Source: Weissella koreensis KCTC 3621
Lineage (GTDB): Bacteria > Bacillota > Bacilli > Lactobacillales > Lactobacillaceae
Length of the DNA: 64,000 bases
Reading direction: 5' to 3'
NCBI RefSeq assembly: GCF_000277645.1
Contig: NZ_AKGG01000016.1
Span: 1 to 64,000 of the forward strand
Position numbers and translations under genes: made by a program. This document shows, in pieces, positions 35,185 to 45,007 of this stretch. The notes below the pieces were generated by a model. The model ran no database searches. It was not told where the DNA came from and was given only the letters and a program-made list of their open reading frames with translations. Each line of letters begins with the position of its first letter. Positions within the stretch are counted from its first letter, which is position 1.

Positions 35185-35982
35185 TTATTCAAATTCGGCA
35201 TTTTTTTGCATCGTAGCCTGAATCACATCAGAAACTAATCCATTCAAATTACCCTTTTGCATCGTTTCCCAACCAGCAGCAGTTGAACCACCAGGTGTCA
35301 TTACTAACTGCGCTAATTCATGCGCACTTAGATCAGATTGAACCATTTTATCTAACGTCCCACGGAAAGTTTGTAAACTTAATTTAACAGCTCGCTCTTC
35401 GTCCAGGCCAGCAGTCTGACCAGCAGCCGTCAATGCTTCGATGAATCCCGCAACAAACGCCGGTCCTGAACCAGCGACGGCACTAACTGCCCCAAAGTCA
35501 GCTTCAGGCATTTCATCAACCCGACCTAATTCAGCCAAAATGGCAAACACAGCGCCTTTTTCTTCAGCAGTAATTTGCGCTCCAGCATGCATTGCAGTAT
35601 AGCCTTGGCCTACTGCTACGTTGACATTTGGTAAAGCTCGGACAATTTTTGCTTGTTCGCCTAAAGCTGCTTGCAAAGCATCAAGTGAGATTCCACCTAA
35701 AACTGAAACAATAATTTTTTGTGGCATCATTTCCAACAGCGGTTTTAAATCTGCACTGATCTTTTCTAAAGCGGTCGGCGGTGTCGCTAAAACTAGCATA
35801 TCACTGACCATAGCTATTTCAATAGCACTGCCAAATTCCTCAACCTGCCAAGCCTGAGTCGTTTCAGGCAAATGATGTCTAGTATAAGCTCCTTGGCTCA
35901 CTTGATCAGAATCTAATTTTGACCAACCTTGCATCATGGCCTGCGCCATGTTTCCAGCACCGATAAATCCAATCTTAAGCAT
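35185..35982 (-). CDS. proC: Pyrroline-5-carboxylate reductase
   Basis: This 265-residue enzyme makes proline from pyrroline-5-carboxylate with NADPH. The N-terminal Rossmann motif is GFIGAGNMAQAM, followed by the family signature around RALPNVNVAVGQG and the C-terminal dimerisation helices with AVAGSGPAFV and MTPGGSTAAG. Its ATG shares a base with the rodA stop (TAATG), and its ribosome binding site lies in rodA, so it is the last gene of the mreB-rodA operon. No hairpin terminator follows; transcription may run on into the tRNA-Glu unit. Confidence 0.95.
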   Translation of the reverse strand: MLKIGFIGAGNMAQAMMQGWSKLDSDQVSQGAYTRHHLPETTQAWQVEEFGSAIEIAMVSDMLVLATPPTALEKISADLKPLLEMMPQKIIVSVLGGISLDALQAALGEQAKIVRALPNVNVAVGQGYTAMHAGAQITAEEKGAVFAILAELGRVDEMPEADFGAVSAVAGSGPAFVAGFIEALTAAGQTAGLDEERAVKLSLQTFRGTLDKMVQSDLSAHELAQLVMTPGGSTAAGWETMQKGNLNGLVSDVIQATMQKNAEFE

Positions 35983-37175
35983 TAGGCAAAGCCCTCCCGT
36001 TCTGATAAGGTGTATTTTTGATTATGGAAACTCATCGACATAATTAACCCAATCCCAATCATATTTCCAACTAGTGCGGAACCTCCTTGAGAAATAAATG
36101 GCAATGGAATTCCAGTCAATGGTACTAATCCAATACTCATTCCAATATTTTCAAAAATGTGGAAAACTAACATCATAATAATTCCAGCTCCAATATACGC
36201 ATAGAATTGGTTAGAAGTTTCCATCACAACTTGAAAAATACGATAAATCAATAGGAAATACAATAGTAAGACTATTAATGATCCAACAAAGCCAGCATTT
36301 TCACCAATGACAGAAAAAATCATATCTGATTCTCGAACTGGTACATTCACGTGGGAAACATTAAATCCAGTCCCAGTTAGCCCCCCAGAACCTATTGCCG
36401 TCATTGAATGCCAGAGTTGATAAGCTGAATTAGAGGTATCCCCCTGTGGCTTCAACCAAGCATCAATTCGTGCAAATTGATAAGCTTGGAATCCAAACTT
36501 TCCTAGAATCTGACGCCCCGCATCAGAAGCAACTAATGCAATCGCTGCGCCTCCAAGGACCCCAGCTACACCCATCACGCTTCCCAAGATGCGCCATGAA
36601 ATTCCAGAGACCAAAGTCATCCCAAAAATAATTGCTAAGAAAACCAACATAGTTCCAAAATCGTGCTGTAATAGGACTAAGATAATAATCGGTAAACTCC
36701 AAATAATAATTCTACGTAAGAGTAAAAGATCATTCTTTAAAGTGTGTTCACTATATTCAATGTTATGCATCGCAATTACACGCGCCAACATCAAAACAAA
36801 AGCCGGTTTCATCACCTCAGACGGTTGAAAAGTTAATGGTCCTAAAGCAAACCAAGATTTACCACCGGTCGTCATGGCATAGGCTCGACTATAAAAGATC
36901 AGCACCGCTACCATTAAGAAAACTCCAACAGCAAAAATATAAGGTGAGATGCGCCATAGTCGCTCTGAATCAAACTGCATAATGAATATAACTGCACAAA
37001 TTCCTAAAATATACCAAATTCCTTGCATTGTAATAATTCGGACAGGATTGGCCCCACTAGAATCGTGGGTAACCGCGACATAAATTGATCCTAACCCAAT
37101 CAAAGCTAACATCAAAACTACAAAGATTATACTCCAGTCAACCTCACCTTTACCGTCTAAAATTCGTTTGAACAT
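35982..37175 (-). CDS. rodA: Rod-shape SEDS glycosyltransferase RodA
   Basis: This 397-residue polytopic SEDS protein polymerises lipid II for side-wall growth. About ten membrane segments are visible. Conserved SEDS stretches are TGGKSWFALGPLTFQPSEVMK, here named only by position near residue 105, then QHDFGT, then MTAIGSGGLTGTGF, GENAGF and PLPFISQGGSA near the end. RodA rather than FtsW is favoured by the location directly behind mreB. AGG precedes the ATG. Confidence 0.92.
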   Translation of the reverse strand: MFKRILDGKGEVDWSIIFVVLMLALIGLGSIYVAVTHDSSGANPVRIITMQGIWYILGICAVIFIMQFDSERLWRISPYIFAVGVFLMVAVLIFYSRAYAMTTGGKSWFALGPLTFQPSEVMKPAFVLMLARVIAMHNIEYSEHTLKNDLLLLRRIIIWSLPIIILVLLQHDFGTMLVFLAIIFGMTLVSGISWRILGSVMGVAGVLGGAAIALVASDAGRQILGKFGFQAYQFARIDAWLKPQGDTSNSAYQLWHSMTAIGSGGLTGTGFNVSHVNVPVRESDMIFSVIGENAGFVGSLIVLLLYFLLIYRIFQVVMETSNQFYAYIGAGIIMMLVFHIFENIGMSIGLVPLTGIPLPFISQGGSALVGNMIGIGLIMSMSFHNQKYTLSEREGFA

Positions 37176-37241
37176 TTCCTTTTACCTCGTATCATCTTCA
37201 TCTAGCATATGGCACTTAGCTTAAGCCAAGCACAATTCATT

Positions 37242-37454
37242 TTAGTGATGAAGATTATATTCAGCGATTAAAACTTCAACACCCTCATCAAACGAATTAA
37301 CAATTTGTTTGTGATTTGGACCTAATTGAACTTGAATTTGTGTACCACTTTCATCAATTTGACCAAGGGTATTTTTATTAATTTTAACTTCACTCAGTTG
37401 ATCTGTTACAGCTTTAATTTCAACATCGATAGCTTTATTTTTGCGATTTGACAT
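37242..37454 (-). CDS. DUF2969 family small protein
   Basis: This 70-residue soluble protein, with the core IDESGTQIQVQLG and the ending FDEGVEVLIAEYNLHH, fits the DUF2969 family of lactobacilli. Its function is unknown. It sits 33 nt after mreB and 66 nt before rodA, with GGAAGG before its ATG, so it probably belongs to the cell-shape operon. Confidence 0.8.
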   Translation of the reverse strand: MSNRKNKAIDVEIKAVTDQLSEVKINKNTLGQIDESGTQIQVQLGPNHKQIVNSFDEGVEVLIAEYNLHH

Positions 37455-37487
37455 ATTATTTTTTCCTTCCTCAATTAAAATGTTATT

Positions 37488-38468
37488 TTAATTATCATGC
37501 ATGTGTTCCAACAATTCTCCAGCTCCACGCGCAACATTATCCAAGGGATGATCAGCAATAAAGACTGGCACTCCTAGTTCAGCTGAAATCAATTTATCCA
37601 TGTTCCGTAGAAGAGCCCCACCACCAGTTAGAACAATTCCACGATCAATGACATCTGCTGCCAATTCTGGTTGAATTTCGGCCAACACATCATGTGCCGC
37701 CTTAACAATTTGTTGGAAGGAATCATGCAATGCTACTTCCACTTCATTTGAATTGATTTCAACAGATTTAGGCATTCCATCATAAATATCACGACCACGA
37801 ATAATCATCGTTTCAGGATCTTCAGATTGAAGAGCATTTCCTAACTGAATCTTAATTTGTTCAGCTGTCCGCTCACCAACTTGCAAACCATGTTGACGCT
37901 TAGCAAAACTGGTAATTTCGTTATTCAACTTATCTCCAGCAACACGAATTGAACGGGCTGAAACAATATCACCCAAAGACAAAACGGCAATATCAGAAGT
38001 TCCTCCACCCATGTCAATTACCATTGATGAGATTGGTGAGAAAATATCTAGACCCGCTCCAATTGCAGCAACCTTGGGTTCATACTCCAAGTAAACTTTA
38101 GCACCACCGACCTTTTCCGCCGCCTGCATAATCGCCTTTTTTTCAATTTCAGTAATATTAGTTGGTGCTGCCACCATAATATTAGGGCGTGACATAACAC
38201 CCTTCACGTTTAACTTTTTAATAAAGTACGATAGCATTGCTTCAGTCATATCAAAGTCAGAAATAACTCCATCCTTCAACGGACGCACGGCGCGAATATT
38301 CCCTGGAGTCCGACCAACCATTTGGTAAGCCTCAGTTCCAACTGCCAAAACTCTATCGGTTTTCATATCAACGGCCACAACAGATGGCTCGTTTAACACA
38401 ATCCCCTCTCCTTCGACAAAAATCAATACATTTGCAGTTCCTAAATCAATCCCAATTTCTTTAGCCAT
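37488..38468 (-). CDS. mreB: Rod-shape determining actin-like protein MreB/Mbl
   Basis: This 326-residue bacterial actin directs cell-wall synthesis in rods. ATP-binding actin motifs are present: phosphate-1 GIDLGTANVLIFVEG, connect and phosphate-2 MVIDMGGGTSDIAVLS, and adenosine VLTGGGALLRNM. AGG precedes the ATG. An extended -10 promoter lies at 38524-38532. It opens the operon mreB-DUF2969-rodA-proC, divergent from murF. Confidence 0.95.
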   Translation of the reverse strand: MAKEIGIDLGTANVLIFVEGEGIVLNEPSVVAVDMKTDRVLAVGTEAYQMVGRTPGNIRAVRPLKDGVISDFDMTEAMLSYFIKKLNVKGVMSRPNIMVAAPTNITEIEKKAIMQAAEKVGGAKVYLEYEPKVAAIGAGLDIFSPISSMVIDMGGGTSDIAVLSLGDIVSARSIRVAGDKLNNEITSFAKRQHGLQVGERTAEQIKIQLGNALQSEDPETMIIRGRDIYDGMPKSVEINSNEVEVALHDSFQQIVKAAHDVLAEIQPELAADVIDRGIVLTGGGALLRNMDKLISAELGVPVFIADHPLDNVARGAGELLEHMHDN

Positions 38469-38523
38469 ACCCTTTTTTACCTCTTTAATTTAAAATATAT
38501 CAATTTTTAGCTGATTAATTCCT

Positions 38524-38532
38524 ATTATAGCA
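38524..38532 (-). promoter_or_regulatory. mreB promoter (extended -10)
   Basis: The minus strand reads TGCTATAAT, an extended -10 element, about 55 bases before the mreB ATG. The -35 is poor. Confidence 0.55.
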
Positions 38533-38628
38533 GAATTTACCAGAGTTTTTAGTTATGATCAAAAAGAAACCTGTAAATTATTTATTTTAAATAAATTAGG
38601 ATCTTTGAAATCTTTTTTAGGCTTTTTT

Positions 38629-38638
38629 TTGATAAAAT
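38629..38638 (+). promoter_or_regulatory. murF promoter candidate (extended -10)
   Basis: TGATAAAAT follows a long T-run, 37 bases before the murF ATG. There is no clear -35. Confidence 0.4.
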
Positions 38639-38674
38639 AAACTTAATATAAACTACAATCAGGAGATCATTTTA

Positions 38675-40042
38675 ATGAAATATTCTTTAGCCACCATCGC
38701 CCAACTCGTGGACGGTGAATTATTAAATTCAACTAGTGAACCAATCACAGAAATTACTTTCGATGGACGTACAGCTAAACCGGGGTCCCTCTTTATTCCC
38801 ATTACTTGGGGTAATGATGGGCACAATTTCATTCAAGGTGCCATCGATAATGGCGCCAGCGCTACTTTATGGGCAGCAGACCACGTTGAAAATCAGCCTA
38901 GTGACTTCCCGATAATTATCGTTCAAGACACCCTCAAAGCTTTTCAGCAATTAGCACAAGCTTATTTAAAAGAAATCGGGCCTAAAGTTATTGCTGTCTC
39001 CGGCTCAAACGGTAAAACAACCACGAAAGATTTTATTGCCACAATTGCTAGCACAATGTATCGAACCGTCAAAACACCAAAAAACTTAAATAATGAATTA
39101 GGAGTTCCTCTTACGATTTTGAGCATGCCCGCTGATACTGAAGTCTTAGTGATTGAGCTTGGGATGGATCATCCCCATGACTTGGATAGCCTTTCAAAGC
39201 TAGTTACCCCCGATATTGCCGTCCTTACCATGATTGGCGAAGCCCACATTGAATTCTTCAAAACGCGTGCTCGAATTGCCGATGGAAAGATGGAAATCAT
39301 CAATGGCCTAAAATCTAATGGAGTTTTAGTCTATAACGGGGATGAGCCACTCCTGATTGAACGGGCTGCTAACCTTACTTTTCAAACCAAAACTTTTGGT
39401 TTATCCACTGATAATCAACTTTTCGCTTCCCAAATAACTTTAACCGACCAAAAGGCTAACTTCACGACCAATCAAATGAAAGAAGCCTTTCAAATTCCTC
39501 TCACTGGTAACTATAACGTTAGCAATGCGCTTGCTGCCATTAGTGTCGGACAACTCTTAAAGGTCCCCGCAAATTTGATGAAAACCGCTCTACAAGGAAC
39601 CATCATCACTGAAAATCGGACGGAATGGATAGCTGGTAACTTTGGGGGGCAAATTTTAAGTGACGTTTATAACTCAAATCCCACTGCCGTTCGAGAAGTA
39701 TTAAAGAGCTTCTCAGCAATTAAAAAACTCAATCGTAAATTTGTTGTTTTAGGCGATATGTTAGAACTTGGGACAGCTGGTCCTGAACTCCACGCTAGCT
39801 TAGCAACAGATGTAATTGATGCTAAACCCGATGCAATCTTCCTCGTCGGGCCATTGATGCAAAACCTAGCAGATAAAATTGCAAATCAAGATTCTCAATT
39901 AACTGTACACTCTTTCCTAGAACCAGAAATTGATACACTCATCAAAACGTTACAAGCTCAGTTACAAACTAATGATCAAATTTTAATTAAAGCTTCACAC
40001 GGTCTTCATTTGGAACGAATCGTTCAAGCACTAACAAAGTAA
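38675..40042 (+). CDS. murF: UDP-MurNAc-tripeptide-D-Ala-D-Ala ligase MurF
   Basis: This 455-residue Mur ligase adds D-Ala-D-Ala to the wall precursor in the cytosol. The N-terminal substrate domain includes FDGRTAKPGSLFIP. The ATP P-loop is VSGSNGKTTTKD at about residue 109, then NNELGVPLTIL, ELGMDHPHDL, and the C-terminal domain with YNSNPTAVREVL and VVLGDMLELG. GGAG precedes the ATG. It is a single gene with its own terminator, divergent from mreB. Confidence 0.95.
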   Translation: MKYSLATIAQLVDGELLNSTSEPITEITFDGRTAKPGSLFIPITWGNDGHNFIQGAIDNGASATLWAADHVENQPSDFPIIIVQDTLKAFQQLAQAYLKEIGPKVIAVSGSNGKTTTKDFIATIASTMYRTVKTPKNLNNELGVPLTILSMPADTEVLVIELGMDHPHDLDSLSKLVTPDIAVLTMIGEAHIEFFKTRARIADGKMEIINGLKSNGVLVYNGDEPLLIERAANLTFQTKTFGLSTDNQLFASQITLTDQKANFTTNQMKEAFQIPLTGNYNVSNALAAISVGQLLKVPANLMKTALQGTIITENRTEWIAGNFGGQILSDVYNSNPTAVREVLKSFSAIKKLNRKFVVLGDMLELGTAGPELHASLATDVIDAKPDAIFLVGPLMQNLADKIANQDSQLTVHSFLEPEIDTLIKTLQAQLQTNDQILIKASHGLHLERIVQALTK

Positions 40043-40055
40043 TGCTCAATTCAAT

Positions 40056-40093
40056 TAAACGATTAGGTTCTCTTGAACCTAATTGTTTTTTTA
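40056..40093 (+). terminator. Terminator after murF
   Basis: Stem AAACGATTAGGTTC..GAACCTAATTGTTT with a TCTT loop is followed by TTTTTTT. Confidence 0.85.
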
Positions 40094-40200
40094 TACTTTT
40101 CAAGCATCACCGCGCTTTAAGTTATATTAAATTAAATCCTCAAGTCATAAACATTAAAGACGCTCAACATTTTAGAATATTACAAAATATTCGATATAAG

Positions 40201-41763
40201 CTAACTTAATTTTTGATAGCCGATAATTTTAAGATTATGCGGTTGATCAAAATTCAAAGGTTGATGTTGTTGAATATAATCAGCAATTAAATCGGCCGTT
40301 TCAATCTGTACTTCTCGCACAATTTTACTTGCCTGATACATTTTAAAGTTACCGGTTCCATTAGATCGATAACTATTAACCGCTACTTCATATGATTGGT
40401 CCAATTTAAGTTGTTTTCCTTGAAACATGACCGCTTTCACCCGTTGATTCATCGGTTTTTGCATATCAATCGTGTAATCAATTCCTGTCCAAAGATCGTA
40501 ATTATAATGTTGTACTTTAGGAAACAAAAAATGAGGATTGATTGATAAATTATCATTGGCAGTTAGTTTAAAATAGCGAGCACTAACTTCAATGGCATCA
40601 ATAATTTCTTGTCCCGTTAAGCTTTCCACAACCACTGTATTAGGATAGACATAATTTGTCATAATATCCCGGCGCGTTACATTGTTTTTCAAGCCTCGAA
40701 CTTCATCATTAAAAATTGTTGTGCTGGCAATTTGCGTCTGACCTGCGTCCATCTGAGCCCGATTAATCAATTCAACAAATGGGTGACTTTGAATTCGGGC
40801 TAATTGATGATCAATAATCTCCATCTGATGACCAACTTGACCAATTGATTGATCCATCCACTGATCAACTTTAACTTTTAAAGGAGAAAGGCGCGTAATA
40901 ATCTTAGAATTTTCGGGAGTAGTTTTAGTAGAAATTAATTTCGCCTCACTATTGATCAATTTTTGTTTTTCGTCAAAAGCAAAGTCCATCACACCCACTG
41001 CTTCACCACGATATCCTGGTTGCGTCATCACCAAACCATTGAATTTTTCAGCCAATAACCGATGTTGATGTCCTGTTATCAAAGCATCTACACCTTCCAA
41101 CTGACTTAATTCATATCCTTGATTTTCACCATTAATGCGTCCCAATGGTTGTCCAGTTTTTAAATCACATTCAAACCCACCATGATAAGCCAAAATCAGT
41201 AAATCTACTTGGGGTCGCAGAATTTTAATATATTTTTTTGCGATCATGACGGGATCCGCAAAATATAATCCTTTAATATTTTTTTCTGGTTCCCACTTTG
41301 GAATAAATTTAGTGGTTAGCCCAATCACGCCAACTTTTAAATCATTTTTTTGGAAAATACGATACGGACGCCCCAAGAAAGGAGTCTGGCTCTTTTGATC
41401 CAGAATATTCGCATTTAAGACATTTTGACTTTGAAGAGCTTTTTCTAAATAGATTCGACCATAATTGAATTCATGATTTCCAATAATTCGAACATCATAT
41501 CCAGCCAAAGCTGCTAAATCATCATAAAGAGGTAGATCCTTTTGATCAATTTTTTCAATATAATTTGTTAATGGTGAACCTTGAATAAAATCGCCATTTT
41601 CAATTTTAAGCACTAAATCTTCATCCGTTAATTTGTCAGTTTCAATTTGCATCACACTCACGGCCCGCGCGAGCCCCATCTCAGTATTATTCAAGGGGCG
41701 TCTAAAATCATCTGCATTAAAATATCCGTGTACATCTGACGTCGATAAAACTTTGACTTGCAT
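40201..41763 (-). CDS. Cytosolic 5'-nucleotidase / cyclic-nucleotide phosphodiesterase family protein
   Basis: This 520-residue protein has an N-terminal metallophosphatase domain: DVHGYF, ENGDFIQG, GNHEFNYG, the AYHGG motif and GHQH. A C-terminal 5'-nucleotidase specificity domain includes the VVESLTGQEI and NSYRSNGTGNF boxes. Relatives cleave phosphate from nucleotides or 2',3'-cyclic nucleotides, usually outside the cell. Here there is no signal peptide or anchor, so it is likely cytosolic. The ATG at 41763 (MQVKVLST) is chosen; the ATG five codons earlier lies on its GAGGAGG ribosome binding site. Confidence 0.88.
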   Translation of the reverse strand: MQVKVLSTSDVHGYFNADDFRRPLNNTEMGLARAVSVMQIETDKLTDEDLVLKIENGDFIQGSPLTNYIEKIDQKDLPLYDDLAALAGYDVRIIGNHEFNYGRIYLEKALQSQNVLNANILDQKSQTPFLGRPYRIFQKNDLKVGVIGLTTKFIPKWEPEKNIKGLYFADPVMIAKKYIKILRPQVDLLILAYHGGFECDLKTGQPLGRINGENQGYELSQLEGVDALITGHQHRLLAEKFNGLVMTQPGYRGEAVGVMDFAFDEKQKLINSEAKLISTKTTPENSKIITRLSPLKVKVDQWMDQSIGQVGHQMEIIDHQLARIQSHPFVELINRAQMDAGQTQIASTTIFNDEVRGLKNNVTRRDIMTNYVYPNTVVVESLTGQEIIDAIEVSARYFKLTANDNLSINPHFLFPKVQHYNYDLWTGIDYTIDMQKPMNQRVKAVMFQGKQLKLDQSYEVAVNSYRSNGTGNFKMYQASKIVREVQIETADLIADYIQQHQPLNFDQPHNLKIIGYQKLS

Positions 41764-41966
41764 CAAGTTCCTCCTCATTTACTCCTTAAAAATCTGCTTT
41801 GCATCAATTAATATATCTAAGTTAATCCTCAGGAACAAGTTTTTTAATTTGCCACCATTCTATGGATAAATTAAATTATGATCCTTATTTCTTAAAAAAC
41901 TAAATTAAATTTGTTAATGTTTTGGAAAAATTGTTTTTAAATTTCAATCAAAAATAATTACATGAT

Positions 41967-42003
41967 TTAAAAAAGGCTAAGATAAATCATCTTAGCCTTC
42001 AAA
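41967..42003 (-). terminator. Terminator of the thiamin salvage operon
   Basis: A perfect 11-bp stem AAGGCTAAGAT..ATCTTAGCCTT is followed by TTTTTTAAA on the minus strand, 30 bases past the tenA stop. Confidence 0.85.
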
Positions 42004-42029
42004 TAAATATGAAAAAAATTTTAACGACG

Positions 42030-42671
42030 TTAGTTGAACTCAACTTGATCTAAATCCATTGGCACTGCTTGCCAAAATTTAATTTCATCTTGATATGCCA
42101 AATGATAAATGGCTTCCCATTCAGCTAATTGAGTGCTCGATATTTGCTGATATTCAGGAACCAATATATTTAATGATTGCCACAGCCAATTCGTAAAGGC
42201 CAAATAATCCGAACTGGTATAATAATCAAACCAAGCCTTAAATTTAGGATCGGCTTGATCCGTAAAATCTCGGGCTAACAAATGATATGATTCTGTACAT
42301 GGCAATAATGCCAAAATTCCTGCAATAGGATCCGATGTTTTGACAGCATGCTCAATATGTTGTAGATATGCAACATTATGCTCTCCCACTGCAATATTAG
42401 ATAAATCCGGTGATGGCTTTAAAGCCTCATGTGCCTCAGCCTCAAGTCCATTAGCTTGTGGCTTTTTTATTTGTAATTGTATTGGTAATTTTTGAAAAAC
42501 TGCTTGAAAAAATTCATCAAATTTATCAACATAAAAATGATCTTGGGCAACATAATAATTACGAGCTTCTTGTGGGAGCGATCCATTGACTAATGCTTGA
42601 ACAAACTGAGTCTTAGCAATTATTTTTCGTTCATCTTTTGATTGTACTAATAAATATTGATTAAATTCCAC
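42030..42671 (-). CDS. tenA: TenA family thiaminase II / aminopyrimidine aminohydrolase
   Basis: This 213-residue all-helical enzyme releases the pyrimidine (HMP) from thiamin breakdown products for re-use. Typical residues are ARNYYVAQDHFYV near 38-50, LLPCTESYHLLARDF with the catalytic Cys (about residue 125), and the C-terminal EIKFWQAV. It starts with GTG inside the end of thiE (11-nt overlap) and is last in the thiM-thiD-thiE-tenA operon, where its product HMP would feed ThiD. Confidence 0.9.
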   Translation of the reverse strand: MEFNQYLLVQSKDERKIIAKTQFVQALVNGSLPQEARNYYVAQDHFYVDKFDEFFQAVFQKLPIQLQIKKPQANGLEAEAHEALKPSPDLSNIAVGEHNVAYLQHIEHAVKTSDPIAGILALLPCTESYHLLARDFTDQADPKFKAWFDYYTSSDYLAFTNWLWQSLNILVPEYQQISSTQLAEWEAIYHLAYQDEIKFWQAVPMDLDQVEFN

Positions 42672-43308
42672 GCCAAGCCTCCCTAATTTTTTGAACAGCC
42701 TCTGTTGGATTATCAGATCGAGTTAGCATTGATATAATTGCCACTCCATTTAAGCCCAGCTCAGCTAAATCAGATAAAACAGATTCGGTAATCCCCCCAA
42801 TTCCGACAATTGGTAGATGGTTTTGCGGCAAAATTTCGGCTAATTTAGCCAAACCTAAGGCCGGTGCAGCGTCAGTTTTAGACTGTGTAGCAAAAATGGG
42901 ACCTATTCCCAAATAGTCGGCCCCGCTATCTTGGGATGCGGCTAATTCGGAGGCATTTGAAACTGAAAGGCCAATCACCATCGGTACAGCTTGGGGTACT
43001 TTTAAAGCAGCTTGAATTTGATCACCTTGACCTACATGTAATCCGTCAGCATGAATTTGTTGCGCCAAATCGACATCATCATTAATGATGAACAAAACTT
43101 GCCATTTTTTTGCTAAAGATTGTAATTTTAAGACTAAGTCTAAGCGTTCTTCGCAATTTTGGTAATGGGTTCCCTTATCACGAAACTGATAAGCGGTAAT
43201 CCCCGACTGCATTAATACTTCAATTTTTACGATAAATTCAGTCAAACTCAATTCTGGATAATCTTGTGGTCCGGCGACTAAATAACATTGTAATTGTTCT
43301 ATTTTCAT
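42661..43308 (-). CDS. thiE: Thiamin-phosphate synthase
   Basis: This 215-residue TIM-barrel enzyme joins HMP diphosphate and thiazole phosphate. Motifs are QFRDKGTH, FIINDDVDLA, DGLHVGQGD, the DYLGIGPIFATQSK stretch with phosphate-binding residues, and PIVGIGGIT. The start at 43308 is the ATG that overlaps the thiD stop as ATGA; an upstream GTG-type start in the thiD frame region is not needed. It is third in the operon. Confidence 0.95.
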   Translation of the reverse strand: MKIEQLQCYLVAGPQDYPELSLTEFIVKIEVLMQSGITAYQFRDKGTHYQNCEERLDLVLKLQSLAKKWQVLFIINDDVDLAQQIHADGLHVGQGDQIQAALKVPQAVPMVIGLSVSNASELAASQDSGADYLGIGPIFATQSKTDAAPALGLAKLAEILPQNHLPIVGIGGITESVLSDLAELGLNGVAIISMLTRSDNPTEAVQKIREAWRGI

Positions 43309-44105
43309 TTCACACCCGTGACCCAATGATTTAAAGGTCCATGTCCATGCCCGACATTAATCGTGGTTTGAATTGCTTGATTCATAAACTCTTTAGCTGC
43401 GGGTATAATTGCTGCTAATTCCTCATTTCGAGCTAAACCGGCTACAATCAAGGCTGCCAAAGTATCACCAGTCCCATGTGTTCGGCTAGTATCAATACGT
43501 GGTGCTTCATACCAACTAGTTTGTCCATTTTTAAACAACATCAAATCACGCACCACCATTCCTTGACGATGGCCGCCTTTAATTAAGACATTTTCAGCCC
43601 CTAGCCTTTGAAGCTCTTGAGCTGCTTCTATCATTTCAAGGTCTCCTTCAATTGAACGGTGCAAAAGCACTTCAGCTTCACCTAAATTCGGAGTAATCAC
43701 TTCAGCCAAGGGCAATAATTCATTTTTAAATAATTCAATTGCCGCCGGCTCCAATAATTGGGCCCCACCTTTGGCAACCATTACTGGATCGAGCACTAAA
43801 TGTTTCACTGGAAATTTTTTCAAGCCATCAATCACGGTCTGAACCCGAACCTCATCAAACAAAGCCCCCGTTTTAGCCGCCGTGATTTTGAGGTCAGTAA
43901 AAATCGATTCAAATTGAGCCATAATAATTTCAGGACGCGTTGGTTCAATCGCTTGAACACCAAGGGTATTTTGCGCAGTAATACCGGTAATGACTGTCGC
44001 AGCATACACTTTTTGGTTATGAAAAGTTTTTAAATCAGCATTAATTCCCGCACCTCCGCTAGAATCGATGCCAGCAATCGTTAAAACTTGTGGTACTTCA
44101 ATCAT
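43305..44105 (-). CDS. thiD: Hydroxymethylpyrimidine (phosphate) kinase
   Basis: This 266-residue ribokinase-fold enzyme phosphorylates HMP twice to HMP diphosphate. N-terminal GIDSSGGAGINAD, the DPVMVAKGG box and the C-terminal anion-hole motif THGTGDTLAA with the catalytic Asp are clear. Its ATG overlaps the thiM stop (ATGA). Confidence 0.95.
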   Translation of the reverse strand: MIEVPQVLTIAGIDSSGGAGINADLKTFHNQKVYAATVITGITAQNTLGVQAIEPTRPEIIMAQFESIFTDLKITAAKTGALFDEVRVQTVIDGLKKFPVKHLVLDPVMVAKGGAQLLEPAAIELFKNELLPLAEVITPNLGEAEVLLHRSIEGDLEMIEAAQELQRLGAENVLIKGGHRQGMVVRDLMLFKNGQTSWYEAPRIDTSRTHGTGDTLAALIVAGLARNEELAAIIPAAKEFMNQAIQTTINVGHGHGPLNHWVTGVK

Positions 44106-44881
44106 TCTTCATTCACCTCACTGATCTGTTCAATTTGTTTTTCTGTAATGGCATAAAGTTGGTCCATCAATGCGGGCATCAACTGCCCTGGCTGGTTATG
44201 CACTTTTGCACTTGCTAATTGCCCCGCTGCTCCCATGAGCATTGTGGCCTCCAGCCCTGCCTGAAGGTAATCTTTCGTCACAGCAGCAAAACTACCGATA
44301 ATCCCGCTCAATAAATCGCCAGATCCGACATTAACTGCTAATAACGGATTATCATTTTTTACCCGCCAACTTCGTTTTCCATCAGTGATCACATCTGTTG
44401 CACCGGTCTGCACGATCACCGCTTCTGTTAATTGGGCGGATCTTTTTGGAATACTAGTCTGAACTTCAATCCGTGTATCTGCATCAATTCCTTGACCCTG
44501 ACTCGACATTCCGGCAAACCAAGCAATTTCTGCGGCATTACCCCGAATCACATCGAATTTAACTTCCTTCATTAAGCGTTTTACAAAATCACTTCGATAT
44601 GGCATCGCCACAGCTACCGGATCCAAAATGACCGGAATCTCAGCTTGATTGGCTATTTGTCCCATTAAAATTAACTCTGGCAAAGTCGTTTCCTGTAATG
44701 TACCAATATTAATAACGACGGCTTGAGAAATTTTAACCATTTCCGGTATTTCTAGTTGCTCTTGCGACATCAATGGCGATGCCCCTAACATGCTAATTCC
44801 ATCAGCAACATGTTGCTGAGTGACAGTATTAGCATGGTTTAAAATCAAGGGGTGTTTCTTCCGAATGACTTCCAATAACAT
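44102..44881 (-). CDS. thiM: Hydroxyethylthiazole kinase
   Basis: This 259-residue kinase salvages the thiazole half of thiamin. N-terminal ILNHANTVTQQHVADG, central LDPVAVAMPYRSDF, EIAWFAGM and the catalytic NVGSGDLLSGIIG are typical. GGAGGAG precedes the ATG. It is first in the operon behind a TPP riboswitch. With ThiD and ThiE it makes thiamin phosphate from salvaged precursors; no de novo gene (thiC, thiG) is in the window. Confidence 0.94.
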   Translation of the reverse strand: MLLEVIRKKHPLILNHANTVTQQHVADGISMLGASPLMSQEQLEIPEMVKISQAVVINIGTLQETTLPELILMGQIANQAEIPVILDPVAVAMPYRSDFVKRLMKEVKFDVIRGNAAEIAWFAGMSSQGQGIDADTRIEVQTSIPKRSAQLTEAVIVQTGATDVITDGKRSWRVKNDNPLLAVNVGSGDLLSGIIGSFAAVTKDYLQAGLEATMLMGAAGQLASAKVHNQPGQLMPALMDQLYAITEKQIEQISEVNEE

Positions 44882-44932
44882 TTTTGCTCCTCCTTTTCAC
44901 TTATAAATTACTAATAACTTTTTCCATATAAT

Positions 44933-44983
44933 TAAAAAGCTCAACTAACCTGCCACGTCGTCGTAACAGATTAATTGAGCTCA
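44933..44983 (-). terminator. Terminator of the TPP riboswitch expression platform
   Basis: An 11-bp stem AGCTCAATTAA..TTAGTTGAGCT (one G-U pair) is followed by TTTTTAAT on the minus strand. It sits between the TPP aptamer and thiM, so it is the likely off-switch. Confidence 0.8.
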
Positions 44984-45007
44984 TTTTGATTTATTCCCAG
45001 TTAATAT